From assembly GCF_001941445.1 (NCBI RefSeq), contig NZ_CP009245.1, forward strand, positions 333,992-397,991: a stretch of 64,000 bases of DNA, given 5' to 3'. The number at the start of each line of letters is the position of its first letter. Within the stretch, counting starts at the first letter, position 1. Source of the stretch: Corynebacterium aquilae DSM 44791 (GTDB taxonomy: Bacteria > Actinomycetota > Actinomycetes > Mycobacteriales > Mycobacteriaceae). Below are positions 7,738 to 15,169 of the stretch, in pieces. Made by a program: the position numbers and the translations under genes. The notes under the pieces are model-generated. The model was not told the DNA's origin and searched no databases. It worked only from the letters and a program-made list of their open reading frames with translations.

Positions 7738-8612
7738 ACAAACAACCCAATCGTGGTCAACAGCGACCACAGCAGCATGGCGCGCCCCGTCAATCCGAGC
7801 ACCGGAATCAGCTCCTTGGCGGTCGCGCCCTTCACGATCGGCAGGCCCGCGGCCGCAGCAAACGGCACCGCAGCCACCGCCATCAGCGTGCCGTGAAACG
7901 CCCCACCCAGCGACAAGGTCGTGACGAAGGGGATGCACATCAGCACCACCCACAAAACGCGCGCCCACTTATCGCCCAGCCGCACCGCGAGCGTCATCTT
8001 GCCCGCCAGCGCATCCGACGGGATATCGCGAATATTGTTCGCCAGATTCACCGCCGCGGACATCGAACCCACCGCCACCGCGCACATCCACCCCACCGGG
8101 GTGACCACGCCGGCCTGCGTCAACTGGGTACCCAGCACCGCAACCAAACCAAAAAAGACAAAAACGCTCGCCTCACCCAACCCGGCATAGCCATAAGGGT
8201 TGCTCCCGCCGGTATAAAACCAGGCGGCGGCCACGCACACCAGGCCCACCACAATCAGCCACGCGTGCCGGGAGGCCAGCGACAACACCACACCAGCAAG
8301 CCCCGCGACCGCGAAAGCAACAAACGCCGCCGCCTTAACCTGCTGCGGAGCAAACGCCCCGGAAGCCGTCAATCGCAGGGGGCCGGAACGATCATCGTCA
8401 GTGCCCCGGATACCATCGGAATAATCGTTGGCGTAATTCACCCCCACAATCAGCGCCCACGCGACCACCGCCGCCAACAGCGCGAAGCCGAAACGGAAAC
8501 CCCCGGCCGCCGCAGCAGCACCGGAGCCGACGATGACAGGCGCAAAGGCGTTCGCCCACGTGTGTGGGCGGGCACCTTCAAGCCACAACTGGAATTGCTG
8601 ATTTTGTTGCAT
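7734..8612 (-). CDS. menA: 1,4-dihydroxy-2-naphthoate polyprenyltransferase MenA
   Basis: A 292-residue polytopic UbiA-family prenyltransferase that attaches the polyprenyl tail to 1,4-dihydroxy-2-naphthoate, giving demethylmenaquinone. The first Asp-rich motif reads VNYANDYSDG and the second NNIRDIPSDA, both expected for diphosphate binding. The start is ATG 8612, placed 7 nt after a TACAAT -10 (leaderless); an in-frame ATG at 8621 would lie inside the promoter. The gene diverges from a glycosyltransferase gene and belongs to the men cluster of the window. Confidence 0.95.
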   Translation of the reverse strand: MQQNQQFQLWLEGARPHTWANAFAPVIVGSGAAAAAGGFRFGFALLAAVVAWALIVGVNYANDYSDGIRGTDDDRSGPLRLTASGAFAPQQVKAAAFVAFAVAGLAGVVLSLASRHAWLIVVGLVCVAAAWFYTGGSNPYGYAGLGEASVFVFFGLVAVLGTQLTQAGVVTPVGWMCAVAVGSMSAAVNLANNIRDIPSDALAGKMTLAVRLGDKWARVLWVVLMCIPFVTTLSLGGAFHGTLMAVAAVPFAAAAGLPIVKGATAKELIPVLGLTGRAMLLWSLLTTIGLFV

Positions 8613-8619
8613 AGGGCTC

Positions 8620-8625
8620 ATTGTA
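8620..8625 (-). promoter_or_regulatory. -10 hexamer for leaderless menA
   Basis: TACAAT on the minus strand lies 7 nt before ATG 8612 and decides that start. Confidence 0.65.
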
Positions 8626-8640
8626 GAAAGCTTAAACGCC

Positions 8641-9492
8641 ATGTGGATGCAATACGCTTTCGGGCAGGCCGCAAAAAGCGCCGGCACCTTCGCGGCACTG
8701 GCATGGCTGCGCGCCATCAACGCCAGCGCCGGCGCCCGCATGCCCAAAGACAGCGACATCGTTGTATCCTTAACCACCCACGGCAGCCGCCTGAACAGCG
8801 TGTGGGCCGCCATCGAATCCATCGCCCGCGGCACCACCACCGTCGCCATCTGGCTCTGGCTCGACGAAGACGACTACCACCGCCCCTGGCCCGACACCCT
8901 CCACCGGCTGGTGCAACGCGGCCTGGTTGTCCGCAAATCCAGCGGCAATTACGGCCCCCACACCAAGTACTTTGACGCTTTCCAACAGCTCGCCGGAACC
9001 ACCACCACCGTCATCACCATCGACGATGACGTCATCTACCCCAAAACCTTCGTCGAAAAACTCCTCGACGCCCACACCCCCGGCCAAGTCACCTGCTACC
9101 GCGCGCACCACATCGTCACCGACGGTAACACCCTCGCCCCCTACACCCAATGGGAAAAAGCCGTAGACACCACCCCCGCCTACGACAAATTCGCCACCGG
9201 TGTCTCCGGGGTGCTCTACCCCCCAGAGATGATCCAAGCGGTCGCCGCGTCCGGAAAGGGATTTTTAGACACCTGCCCCCGCGCCGACGATGTGTGGCTG
9301 CACGCCCACGCCCTGCGGGCCAACCACAAAATCGCCCAAGTCCACCCCCAGCCCCGCAGCTTCAACATCATCCCCCACATCCAATTCAGCGGCCTAGTCA
9401 TGGGCAACACCATCGGCGGCGGCAACGACGAGCAAATCAAAGCCACCTACACGGCAGCCGATATCGAAAAAATCTTGGGCGAACGCGCCTAA
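8641..9492 (+). CDS. Glycosyltransferase (GT-A fold, family 2-like)
   Basis: A 283-residue cytoplasmic protein. DIVVSLTTHGSRL opens a GT-A nucleotide-sugar domain, and VITIDDDVIYP near residue 140 supplies the acidic metal-binding motif. Later PRADDVWLHAHAL resembles the acceptor or catalytic region of such enzymes. It has no membrane segment. The acceptor is unknown; a cell-envelope glycan is plausible. ATG 8641 is taken as the start, with ATG 8647 as an alternative. It is convergent with menE and divergent from menA. Confidence 0.75.
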   Translation: MWMQYAFGQAAKSAGTFAALAWLRAINASAGARMPKDSDIVVSLTTHGSRLNSVWAAIESIARGTTTVAIWLWLDEDDYHRPWPDTLHRLVQRGLVVRKSSGNYGPHTKYFDAFQQLAGTTTTVITIDDDVIYPKTFVEKLLDAHTPGQVTCYRAHHIVTDGNTLAPYTQWEKAVDTTPAYDKFATGVSGVLYPPEMIQAVAASGKGFLDTCPRADDVWLHAHALRANHKIAQVHPQPRSFNIIPHIQFSGLVMGNTIGGGNDEQIKATYTAADIEKILGERA

Positions 9493-10613
9493 AACAACTC
9501 GCTGACCTTGCTGCGGTCCACCTTGCCCGGGCCGGTCGTCGGCAACGCATCCACCCGCAGCAAACGCCGCGGCACCATCCAGCGCTCAACTTCATCCAGC
9601 CCCGCCAACACATCCTGCGGGGCTGCCGGCCCCTCATAGGCCGCGACCACCATCTGGCCCAAACGCGGATCCTCCACCCCCACCACGCACGCCTGGCGTA
9701 CCCCCGGAATCTTCACCAGCGCGGCCTCCACTACCTCCGGGTGCACCTTCAAACCCCCGGTGACAATCACCGCATCCATCCTGCCCACCACCACCAGCCG
9801 GCCATCGCGCACCACGCCCGCATCGGAGGTGACAAACCAATCAGGTTCCACAAACACCCCCTGGCTGGGCACGTTGCGATAACCAAGCGCAACCATCGGG
9901 CCACCCAACACAATCCGCTCGCCCTCCAGTCGCACCCGGGCGCCAGGAATCGGCCGCCCGTCATACACGCAACCGCCCGAGGTTTCCGAAGACCCATAGG
10001 TCTCCACCACGCGAATTCCCAACTGCTCGGCCGCAGACCGCACCTCTGGATGCAAAGCACCCCCACCAACCAACACCGCATCGCAAGCCCGCAACGCATC
10101 AATACCGCGCAAAGAATCCATTGCCTTCACCAGCTGCATCGGCACCAGCGCCGTATACAGGCGCTCGCCCGCCGGGGCCTGAAACACCGCATCCGCAAAA
10201 GCCGACACGCTAAAACCCCGCGACACATCCACCACCACCGGATCCACCCCGGCCACCACGGAGCGCACCAACACCTGCACCCCCGCAATGTGATGCGGCG
10301 GCAGCGCCAACACCCACTGGCCCGCACCGCCCAAAAACTGGTGGGTGGCATCCGCACTAGACACCAGATTGCTAGGGCTCAGCTGGGCGCCCTTAGGGAC
10401 ACCCGTCGACCCAGAGGTGGCCATCACCAGCGCCACCTCCGCGGAGATTTCCTCCCCCGGGCGCATGTGTCGCACCAATAGATCTGCGCGCCGGGTATCG
10501 CTGGCGGGCAACGGTAGGTAGGACTCCGCTCCGCTGATTGCTTCCTCCAGCGCGGTGAGTGCGCCGGGGATGTCGGTGGGGGAGAAGGTGATGGTGTGGA
10601 GTCGCCGCGGCAT
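9489..10613 (-). CDS. menE: o-Succinylbenzoate-CoA ligase MenE
   Basis: A 374-residue member of the ANL adenylating family. The phosphate-binding loop MATSGSTGVPKGAQ is clear near residue 65, followed by VETYGSSETSGG (adenine-binding region) and the C-terminal GPGKVDRSKV catalytic lysine region. It activates o-succinylbenzoate and transfers it to CoA for MenB. It is shorter than many ANL enzymes (~500 aa), as is usual for actinobacterial MenE. ATG 10613 is 8 nt after TAAAAT, a leaderless arrangement. The last 4 bp overlap the convergent glycosyltransferase gene. Confidence 0.93.
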   Translation of the reverse strand: MPRRLHTITFSPTDIPGALTALEEAISGAESYLPLPASDTRRADLLVRHMRPGEEISAEVALVMATSGSTGVPKGAQLSPSNLVSSADATHQFLGGAGQWVLALPPHHIAGVQVLVRSVVAGVDPVVVDVSRGFSVSAFADAVFQAPAGERLYTALVPMQLVKAMDSLRGIDALRACDAVLVGGGALHPEVRSAAEQLGIRVVETYGSSETSGGCVYDGRPIPGARVRLEGERIVLGGPMVALGYRNVPSQGVFVEPDWFVTSDAGVVRDGRLVVVGRMDAVIVTGGLKVHPEVVEAALVKIPGVRQACVVGVEDPRLGQMVVAAYEGPAAPQDVLAGLDEVERWMVPRRLLRVDALPTTGPGKVDRSKVSELF

Positions 10614-10621
10614 GGCTAGTG

Positions 10622-10627
10622 ATTTTA
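10622..10627 (-). promoter_or_regulatory. -10 hexamer for leaderless menE
   Basis: TAAAAT on the minus strand lies 8 nt upstream of ATG 10613. Confidence 0.55.
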
Positions 10628-10642
10628 GTGGGCGGGGGCATG

Positions 10643-10686
10643 AAAAAGCTCTCCCCACACCGCTAGTGTGCGGTGCAGGGAGAGCT
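10643..10686 (-). terminator. Terminator of the 30-codon gene
   Basis: On the minus strand GGGAGAGCT-type arms (10678-10686 with 10647-10656) and inner CACCGC/GCGGTG arms form a long hairpin followed by TTTTT. It lies 27 bp after the stop codon of the small gene at 10713. Confidence 0.8.
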
Positions 10687-10712
10687 GGAAGCCGATATGG
10701 GCGGGGTGAAAC

Positions 10713-10805
10713 TTAGTTCACTGCGCCAAGGACGGCCAGGGGGGTGGTGGCTGCAAAAGGTTCGAAGCCGAACCAAGAAACAAATTTAGTGAGGTAGGTA
10801 GCCAT
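10713..10805 (-). CDS. Short 30-residue peptide gene, unknown function
   Basis: A complete short gene: CCTCCT on the plus strand at 10814-10819 is a consensus AGGAGG ribosome binding site 8 nt before ATG 10805, and the frame stays open for 30 codons to TAA. The peptide begins MATYLTKFVSWFGFEPF and ends in a hydrophobic A-V-L-G-A-V-N. It is rich in aromatic residues and has no signal peptide or cysteine. A consensus-like promoter and a strong terminator frame it, so it looks like a free-standing transcript. The size recalls corynebacterial cell-wall porin peptides (PorA/PorH, 40-60 aa), but no sequence match is apparent. A membrane-active or envelope peptide is only a guess. Confidence 0.65.
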   Translation of the reverse strand: MATYLTKFVSWFGFEPFAATTPLAVLGAVN

Positions 10806-10914
10806 GGGGAAGGCCTCCTTTCAATCAATATCGAACTTAAATCACAGGCCAAGGGTTTCAACCAATGGTGGTTGTCCGCATTAGTTGGTCTGTATCAAGG
10901 AATTTGTTTCCCCG

Positions 10915-10942
10915 ATTATACACACGATCCAAACGATTGCAA
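10915..10942 (-). promoter_or_regulatory. Consensus-like sigma-A promoter of the 30-codon gene
   Basis: On the minus strand TTGCAA (10937-10942) and TATAAT (10915-10920) are separated by 16 bp, and TGTG before the -10 resembles an extended element. Transcription would start near 10908, giving a ~100-nt leader. The leader contains a CAACCA/TGGTTG hairpin before the ribosome binding site. Confidence 0.7.
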
Positions 10943-11016
10943 ATAGGGCGTTGCGCTGCACAAAGAAAACCCCCAAGCAAAAGCTTGGGGGAATTTACCG
11001 GGCTGCTACGAGCTGA

Positions 11017-11322
11017 TTAGTCAGCATCCGGTGCGCTGAACTTCTCGGCAAGGATCGCGTGGATGCGTTCGATATCGGCTTCCTCGGGGGTTTGCATCTC
11101 AAATTTTTCGATGAACTCCCGAATCTCCTCGTCGCTGGCCTCCGCCGCCTGGCTTAAGCCACGGTCTTCAATGATGGCCTTGGAAATAGCGCGGAGATCC
11201 TCGTCGTTGAGGTGTCGCTTGAGGACGTAGGTGATGGCGCAAGCGTCAGCTTCCGGCACACCCTGCGGGTAGCCTTCGCGCAGCCAGTCCAGAAAGCGGG
11301 CAATGACGTTTTTGTCGCTCAT
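11017..11322 (-). CDS. DUF3349-family small protein
   Basis: A 101-residue soluble, acidic, mostly helical protein (IARFLDWLREGYPQGVP near the N-terminus). The size and the pattern of a helical bundle with YPxGVP fit the actinobacterial DUF3349 family, which is of unknown function. ATG 11322 is used; an upstream extension in frame would read through a region with no ribosome binding site. It lies 29 bp after the membrane protein gene at 11352 and is probably in the pitA transcript. Confidence 0.75.
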   Translation of the reverse strand: MSDKNVIARFLDWLREGYPQGVPEADACAITYVLKRHLNDEDLRAISKAIIEDRGLSQAAEASDEEIREFIEKFEMQTPEEADIERIHAILAEKFSAPDAD

Positions 11323-11351
11323 GGGCGAGGATCCTGTCTGTGGGTCAAAGG

Positions 11352-11666
11352 TTAGTGGCCGCCATGGCCACCACCAGCTTGGGTACCGAAAATGTCGATG
11401 CCCAAATCTTCGTAAATCACGGCCTTGGTGATCCAAAGGATCCCGACGATGATGGCAAGGACGATGATGCTGAAGAAAAAGTAGCCGATGGCGCGCTGCA
11501 GGCCGCTGGCCGGGTGGGTTGAGATCACAGTGCCGTTTTCGTCAACTTCGTCCACCGGAGCGGCGAAGCGAATCCCGAGGGCAAACAAGGCGGGCAGGCC
11601 CGCGCCGAGAACGAGGCCGGCAATAAGGACCTCTAAAAGATTGTGCAACATAGCAAGCAGGTTCAT
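11352..11666 (-). CDS. Two-pass membrane protein linked to pitA
   Basis: A 104-residue protein with two hydrophobic segments (LLEVLIAGLVLGAGLPALFA and FFFSIIVLAIIVGILWIT) and a Gly/His-rich C-terminus (GGGHGGH). I recognise no named domain. It starts 9 bp after the end of pitA, so the two are surely co-transcribed and a supporting role in phosphate uptake is possible. The C-terminal His cluster may bind metal (inference). Confidence 0.75.
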   Translation of the reverse strand: MNLLAMLHNLLEVLIAGLVLGAGLPALFALGIRFAAPVDEVDENGTVISTHPASGLQRAIGYFFFSIIVLAIIVGILWITKAVIYEDLGIDIFGTQAGGGHGGH

Positions 11667-11675
11667 GGTCGTTTC

Positions 11676-12851
11676 CTAAATCTTCTGCTCGGCGGGGGTA
11701 TCTTCCCACTCGTTGTTGACGTTGTCGGCGTGGATCGGGGCCTTGCGGGACTGCAAGTACATGTAGCCGCTGGCTGCCAGGAGAATAGCGAAGGCAACGA
11801 GGACACCGGCGAGCTCACCGGCACCGTTACCGACGAGGTGGGCGATCCACCAGGTGCCCAAGCCGACAGCTGCGGCGCAAGGCAGGGTGATCAACCACGC
11901 AGCCGCCATGCGGCCGGCCACGCCCCAGCGCACCTCCGCACCCTTGCGGCCCAGGCCGGTACCCATGATGGAGCCGGTAGCGACGTGGGTGGTGGACAGA
12001 GCCATGCCGAAGTGGGAGGAGGTCAAGATGATGGCGGCAGAAGACATTTCCGCGGCCATGCCCTGCGGGGAGTCGATCTCCACCAGGCCCTTGCCCAGGG
12101 TGCGAATCACGCGCCAGCCACCCATGTAGGTGCCGATCGCAATGGCGAAAGCACAGCTAGCCTTCACCCAGAAGGGGATAGTGGAGTCCTCGGTGAGATA
12201 ACCAGTAGCCACCAGCGCCAGGAAGATAACGCCCATCGTCTTCTGGGCGTCATTGGTGCCGTGCGCCAAAGACACCAAGGAAGCGGAGCCAATCTGGCCC
12301 CACCGGAAGTACTTGTTCTTCTCGTTTTCCTGCACACGCTCGGTGAAGGTGTACACCAGGCGAGTACCGACAGCGGCCACCAAGCCGGCGATCACCGGGG
12401 AAGCGAAAGCGGGCAGCACCACCTTGGCGAGCACCCCGCCCCACACCACGCCGCCAGCGCCGAGAGAGGCAAAAGTGGCGCCAATCAGGCCGCCAAACAG
12501 GGCGTGAGAAGACGAGGAAGGAATGCCCAAAAGCCAGGTCAAAAGGTTCCAAAGGATACCGCCCACCAGGCCGGCAAACACCACAAGCAGCAGCTTGTGG
12601 GCGTCGGCCTCAATGGACAGGTCGAATTGTTTCAGGTCGACGACGCCCTTAGCGACGGTGGAGGCCACCTCCACAGAAAGGAACGCGCCCACCAAGTTCA
12701 AGGAGGCGGAAAGGCCTACGGCGACTTTCGGTTTCAGCGCGCCGGTGGCGATGGAAGTAGCCATCGCGTTGCCGGTGTCGTGGAAACCGTTGGTGAAGTC
12801 GAAAGCCAAGGCCGTGGCAACGACAATAAAGAGGATGATCAGCTCGGTCAC
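11676..12851 (-). CDS. pitA: Low-affinity inorganic phosphate transporter (PiT family)
   Basis: A 391-residue polytopic membrane protein of the PiT family, which imports metal-phosphate driven by the proton gradient. The N-terminal signature DFTNGFHDTGNAMATSIATG and its C-terminal counterpart (LSTTHVATGSIMGTGLGR) are both present, as expected from the internal repeat of this family. A second repeat element reads SHALFGGLIGA. GTG 12851 starts just before the first membrane segment; upstream codons in frame lack a ribosome binding site. It heads a likely three-gene operon with the genes at 11352 and 11017. Confidence 0.92.
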   Translation of the reverse strand: MTELIILFIVVATALAFDFTNGFHDTGNAMATSIATGALKPKVAVGLSASLNLVGAFLSVEVASTVAKGVVDLKQFDLSIEADAHKLLLVVFAGLVGGILWNLLTWLLGIPSSSSHALFGGLIGATFASLGAGGVVWGGVLAKVVLPAFASPVIAGLVAAVGTRLVYTFTERVQENEKNKYFRWGQIGSASLVSLAHGTNDAQKTMGVIFLALVATGYLTEDSTIPFWVKASCAFAIAIGTYMGGWRVIRTLGKGLVEIDSPQGMAAEMSSAAIILTSSHFGMALSTTHVATGSIMGTGLGRKGAEVRWGVAGRMAAAWLITLPCAAAVGLGTWWIAHLVGNGAGELAGVLVAFAILLAASGYMYLQSRKAPIHADNVNNEWEDTPAEQKI

Positions 12852-13161
12852 AAAAATTGAGTATGCCGGATGGGTGGGGTAGGAAAAACTCAAAAGGGAG
12901 GGGAATCGGTCACATTCGGACACGAAAAAAGCACCCCGACTCCCCCGAAAAGGGGTAGTGGGGTGCACTGGGCAAGCGCCGATCATTGGGAAAAGCCCAG
13001 AATTTACAGGCCGTTAACCTGCGAATTTACTGTCAACGCCGGTGGGGTGGGCGCGCCGGGAGGGAGTGTAAAAGCGTCTCACTCGGGCAAAGTAAACGAA
13101 TGGTGAATTCTTTGTGAACACCCACCCGGTGGGGAGCTGGCAGGCGGCCACCCCGCGGGCG
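12852..13161. other. Spacer between pitA and menB
   Basis: It contains the menB terminator at 12925-12966. Nothing else recognisable is seen except a possible pitA -10 (CATACT on the minus strand, about 8 nt before GTG 12851). Confidence 0.5.
12925..12966 (-). terminator. Terminator after menB
   Basis: On the minus strand GCACCCC...GGGGTGC arms (12960-12966 with 12931-12937) enclose a second CCCC/GGGG stem and are followed by TTTTTT. Confidence 0.8.
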
Positions 13162-14103
13162 CTAGTAGTAGTAGGGGAACTCTGACCAGTCAGGATCCCG
13201 CTTTTCCAAAAACGAGTTCTTTCCCTCAACCGCCTCATCGGTCATGTACGCCAGACGGGTTGCCTCCCCGGCGAACACCTGCTGGCCCATCAACCCATCG
13301 TCGGTGAGATTGAACGCGAACTTCAGCATGCGCTGCGCCGTCGGCGACTTGCCGTTGATCTCCCGGGCCGCCTGGATCGCTTCCTGCTCCAGCTGCCCGT
13401 GGTCGGCCACAATGTTGACCGCCCCCATGCGCTGCATCTCCTCGGCGCTGTAGGTGCGCCCCAAAAAGAAGATCTCGCGCGCGAACTTCTGACCCACCAT
13501 CTTCGCCAGGTAGGCCGAACCGTAGCCGGCGTCAAAACTTCCCACATCGGCGTCGGTTTGTTTGAAGCGGGCCTCCTGGCGGGAAGCGATCGTCAGATCG
13601 CACACCACGTGCAGGGAGTGCCCGCCGCCGGCGGCCCAGCCGTTCACCACGGCGATGACGACCTTCGGCATGGTGCGGATCAGGCGCTGCACCTCCAGGA
13701 TGTGCAGCCGGCCGCCCTCCACCTTCTCGCGAGCCACATCGACGGTTTCCGCAGTCTCACCACTGGCATAGCGGTACCCGGAGCGACCACGGATGCGCTG
13801 ATCGCCACCCGAACAAAACGCCCAGCCGCCATCCTTTTCACTCGGGCCATTGCCGGTCAGCAGCACACACCCCACATCCGGGGTGCGGCGGGCATGATCC
13901 AAAGCCCGATACAACTCGTCCACCGTGTGCGGACGAAACGCGTTGCGCACCTCCGGGCGATCGAAGGCGATGCGCACAATACCGTTCGCGCGCCCCTGGC
14001 CAACATGCCGGTGATAGGTGATGTCCGTCAACGACTCAAACCCCTCCACCACGGACCATTGGGAAGGATCAAAAGGCTGCTCAGTGCTGTAAGAACTCGT
14101 CAT
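13162..14103 (-). CDS. menB: 1,4-dihydroxy-2-naphthoyl-CoA synthase MenB
   Basis: A 313-residue crotonase-fold enzyme that closes the second ring of menaquinone from o-succinylbenzoyl-CoA. Family marks are AFRPHTVDEL, WAFCSGGDQRIRGRSGY (oxyanion-hole strand), VNGWAAGGGHSLHVVCDLTI, and the YGSAYLAKMVG and GEATRLAYMTDEA segments. The ~30-residue N-terminal extension is usual in actinobacterial MenB. ATG 14103 lies 8 nt after TAGGCT (leaderless). The gene diverges from menC. Confidence 0.95.
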   Translation of the reverse strand: MTSSYSTEQPFDPSQWSVVEGFESLTDITYHRHVGQGRANGIVRIAFDRPEVRNAFRPHTVDELYRALDHARRTPDVGCVLLTGNGPSEKDGGWAFCSGGDQRIRGRSGYRYASGETAETVDVAREKVEGGRLHILEVQRLIRTMPKVVIAVVNGWAAGGGHSLHVVCDLTIASRQEARFKQTDADVGSFDAGYGSAYLAKMVGQKFAREIFFLGRTYSAEEMQRMGAVNIVADHGQLEQEAIQAAREINGKSPTAQRMLKFAFNLTDDGLMGQQVFAGEATRLAYMTDEAVEGKNSFLEKRDPDWSEFPYYY

Positions 14104-14111
14104 GCTGACCC

Positions 14112-14117
14112 AGCCTA
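14112..14117 (-). promoter_or_regulatory. -10 hexamer for leaderless menB
   Basis: TAGGCT on the minus strand lies 8 nt before ATG 14103. The opposing menC -10 is only 20 bp away. Confidence 0.5.
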
Positions 14118-14136
14118 GCGCGCCCGGGCAACAGAC

Positions 14137-14142
14137 TAGGGT
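14137..14142 (+). promoter_or_regulatory. -10 hexamer for leaderless menC
   Basis: TAGGGT lies 7 nt before ATG 14150, supporting that start over the in-frame ATG 14102 further upstream. Confidence 0.55.
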
Positions 14143-14149
14143 GAAAAGC

Positions 14150-15169
14150 ATGCCTGAGCACTTCCCGCCCGCCACCGCCGCGCGACTGGCCACCATCGAC
14201 GTCGACGACATCCTCGACCGCGCCTATATCGTCGCGCTTCCGATGCGCGTCCGCTTCCGCGGCATCACCACCCGCGAAGCGCTCGTCATCGACGGGCCGG
14301 CCGGGTGGGGAGAATTCTCGCCCTTCGTGGAATACCCGCCCCACGAGGCAGCCTGGTGGCTGGCCAGCGCCCTAGAAGCCGCCTACCTCGGCCTGCCCGC
14401 CCCCGCCCGCGACACCATCCCCGTCAACGCCACCATCCCCGCCGTCGACCCGGACGCCATCCCCGCCATCCTCGACCGCTACGCAGGCTGCAACACCATC
14501 AAAATCAAAGTCGCCGAACCCGGCCACAGCCTGGATGCCGACATCGCCCGGGTACGCGCAGTCAAACAACTGCGCCCCGACGCCCACATCCGCATCGACG
14601 CCAACCGCGGCTACAGCACCCACGACGCCATCACCGTCATCGAACGCATCGCCCCCCTGGACTACGCCGAACAGCCCTGCGCCACCATCGACGAACTCCG
14701 CACCGTCCGCAACCACCTGCGCGCCCACCACATCGCAGCCCCCATCGCCGCCGACGAAGCCATCCGCAAAGCCACCGACCCGCTCGCCGTCGCCACCGCC
14801 GACGCCGTCGATGCCGCCGTGCTCAAAGTCGCCCCCCTCGGCGGCGTGGGCCGCACCCTCAACCTGTGCGCCCACCTACCCATGCGCATCACCATCGCCA
14901 GCGCGCTAGACACCGCCATCGGCATTACCTCCGGGCTTATCGCAGCCTCCCACCTGCCAGCCACCGCCACCGGACTCGCCACCCAACAACTCTTCGCCGA
15001 AGACATCGCCGAACCCCGCCCCATCATCAACGGCACCATCTCCACCGCCCCCATCACCATCGACCCCGACCGTCTCCACGCCCTTAGCGCCCCCGCCGAC
15101 CGTCAACACTGGTGGAGACAACACCTAACTCAAAGCCTGCAACAGTTACGTCTACGATTGCACTCATGA
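14150..15169 (+). CDS. menC: o-Succinylbenzoate synthase MenC
   Basis: A 339-residue enolase-superfamily dehydratase making o-succinylbenzoate. Visible motifs are the catalytic lysine strand TIKIKVAEPG, the metal-ligand strand IRIDANRGYS, and AADEAIRK with further acidic ligands. The second catalytic lysine lies in AAVLKVAPLGG. The protein matches the actinobacterial MenC type. Start ATG 14150 is leaderless. The stop overlaps the menD start by 4 nt (ATGA), so the two are translationally coupled. Confidence 0.92.
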   Translation: MPEHFPPATAARLATIDVDDILDRAYIVALPMRVRFRGITTREALVIDGPAGWGEFSPFVEYPPHEAAWWLASALEAAYLGLPAPARDTIPVNATIPAVDPDAIPAILDRYAGCNTIKIKVAEPGHSLDADIARVRAVKQLRPDAHIRIDANRGYSTHDAITVIERIAPLDYAEQPCATIDELRTVRNHLRAHHIAAPIAADEAIRKATDPLAVATADAVDAAVLKVAPLGGVGRTLNLCAHLPMRITIASALDTAIGITSGLIAASHLPATATGLATQQLFAEDIAEPRPIINGTISTAPITIDPDRLHALSAPADRQHWWRQHLTQSLQQLRLRLHS

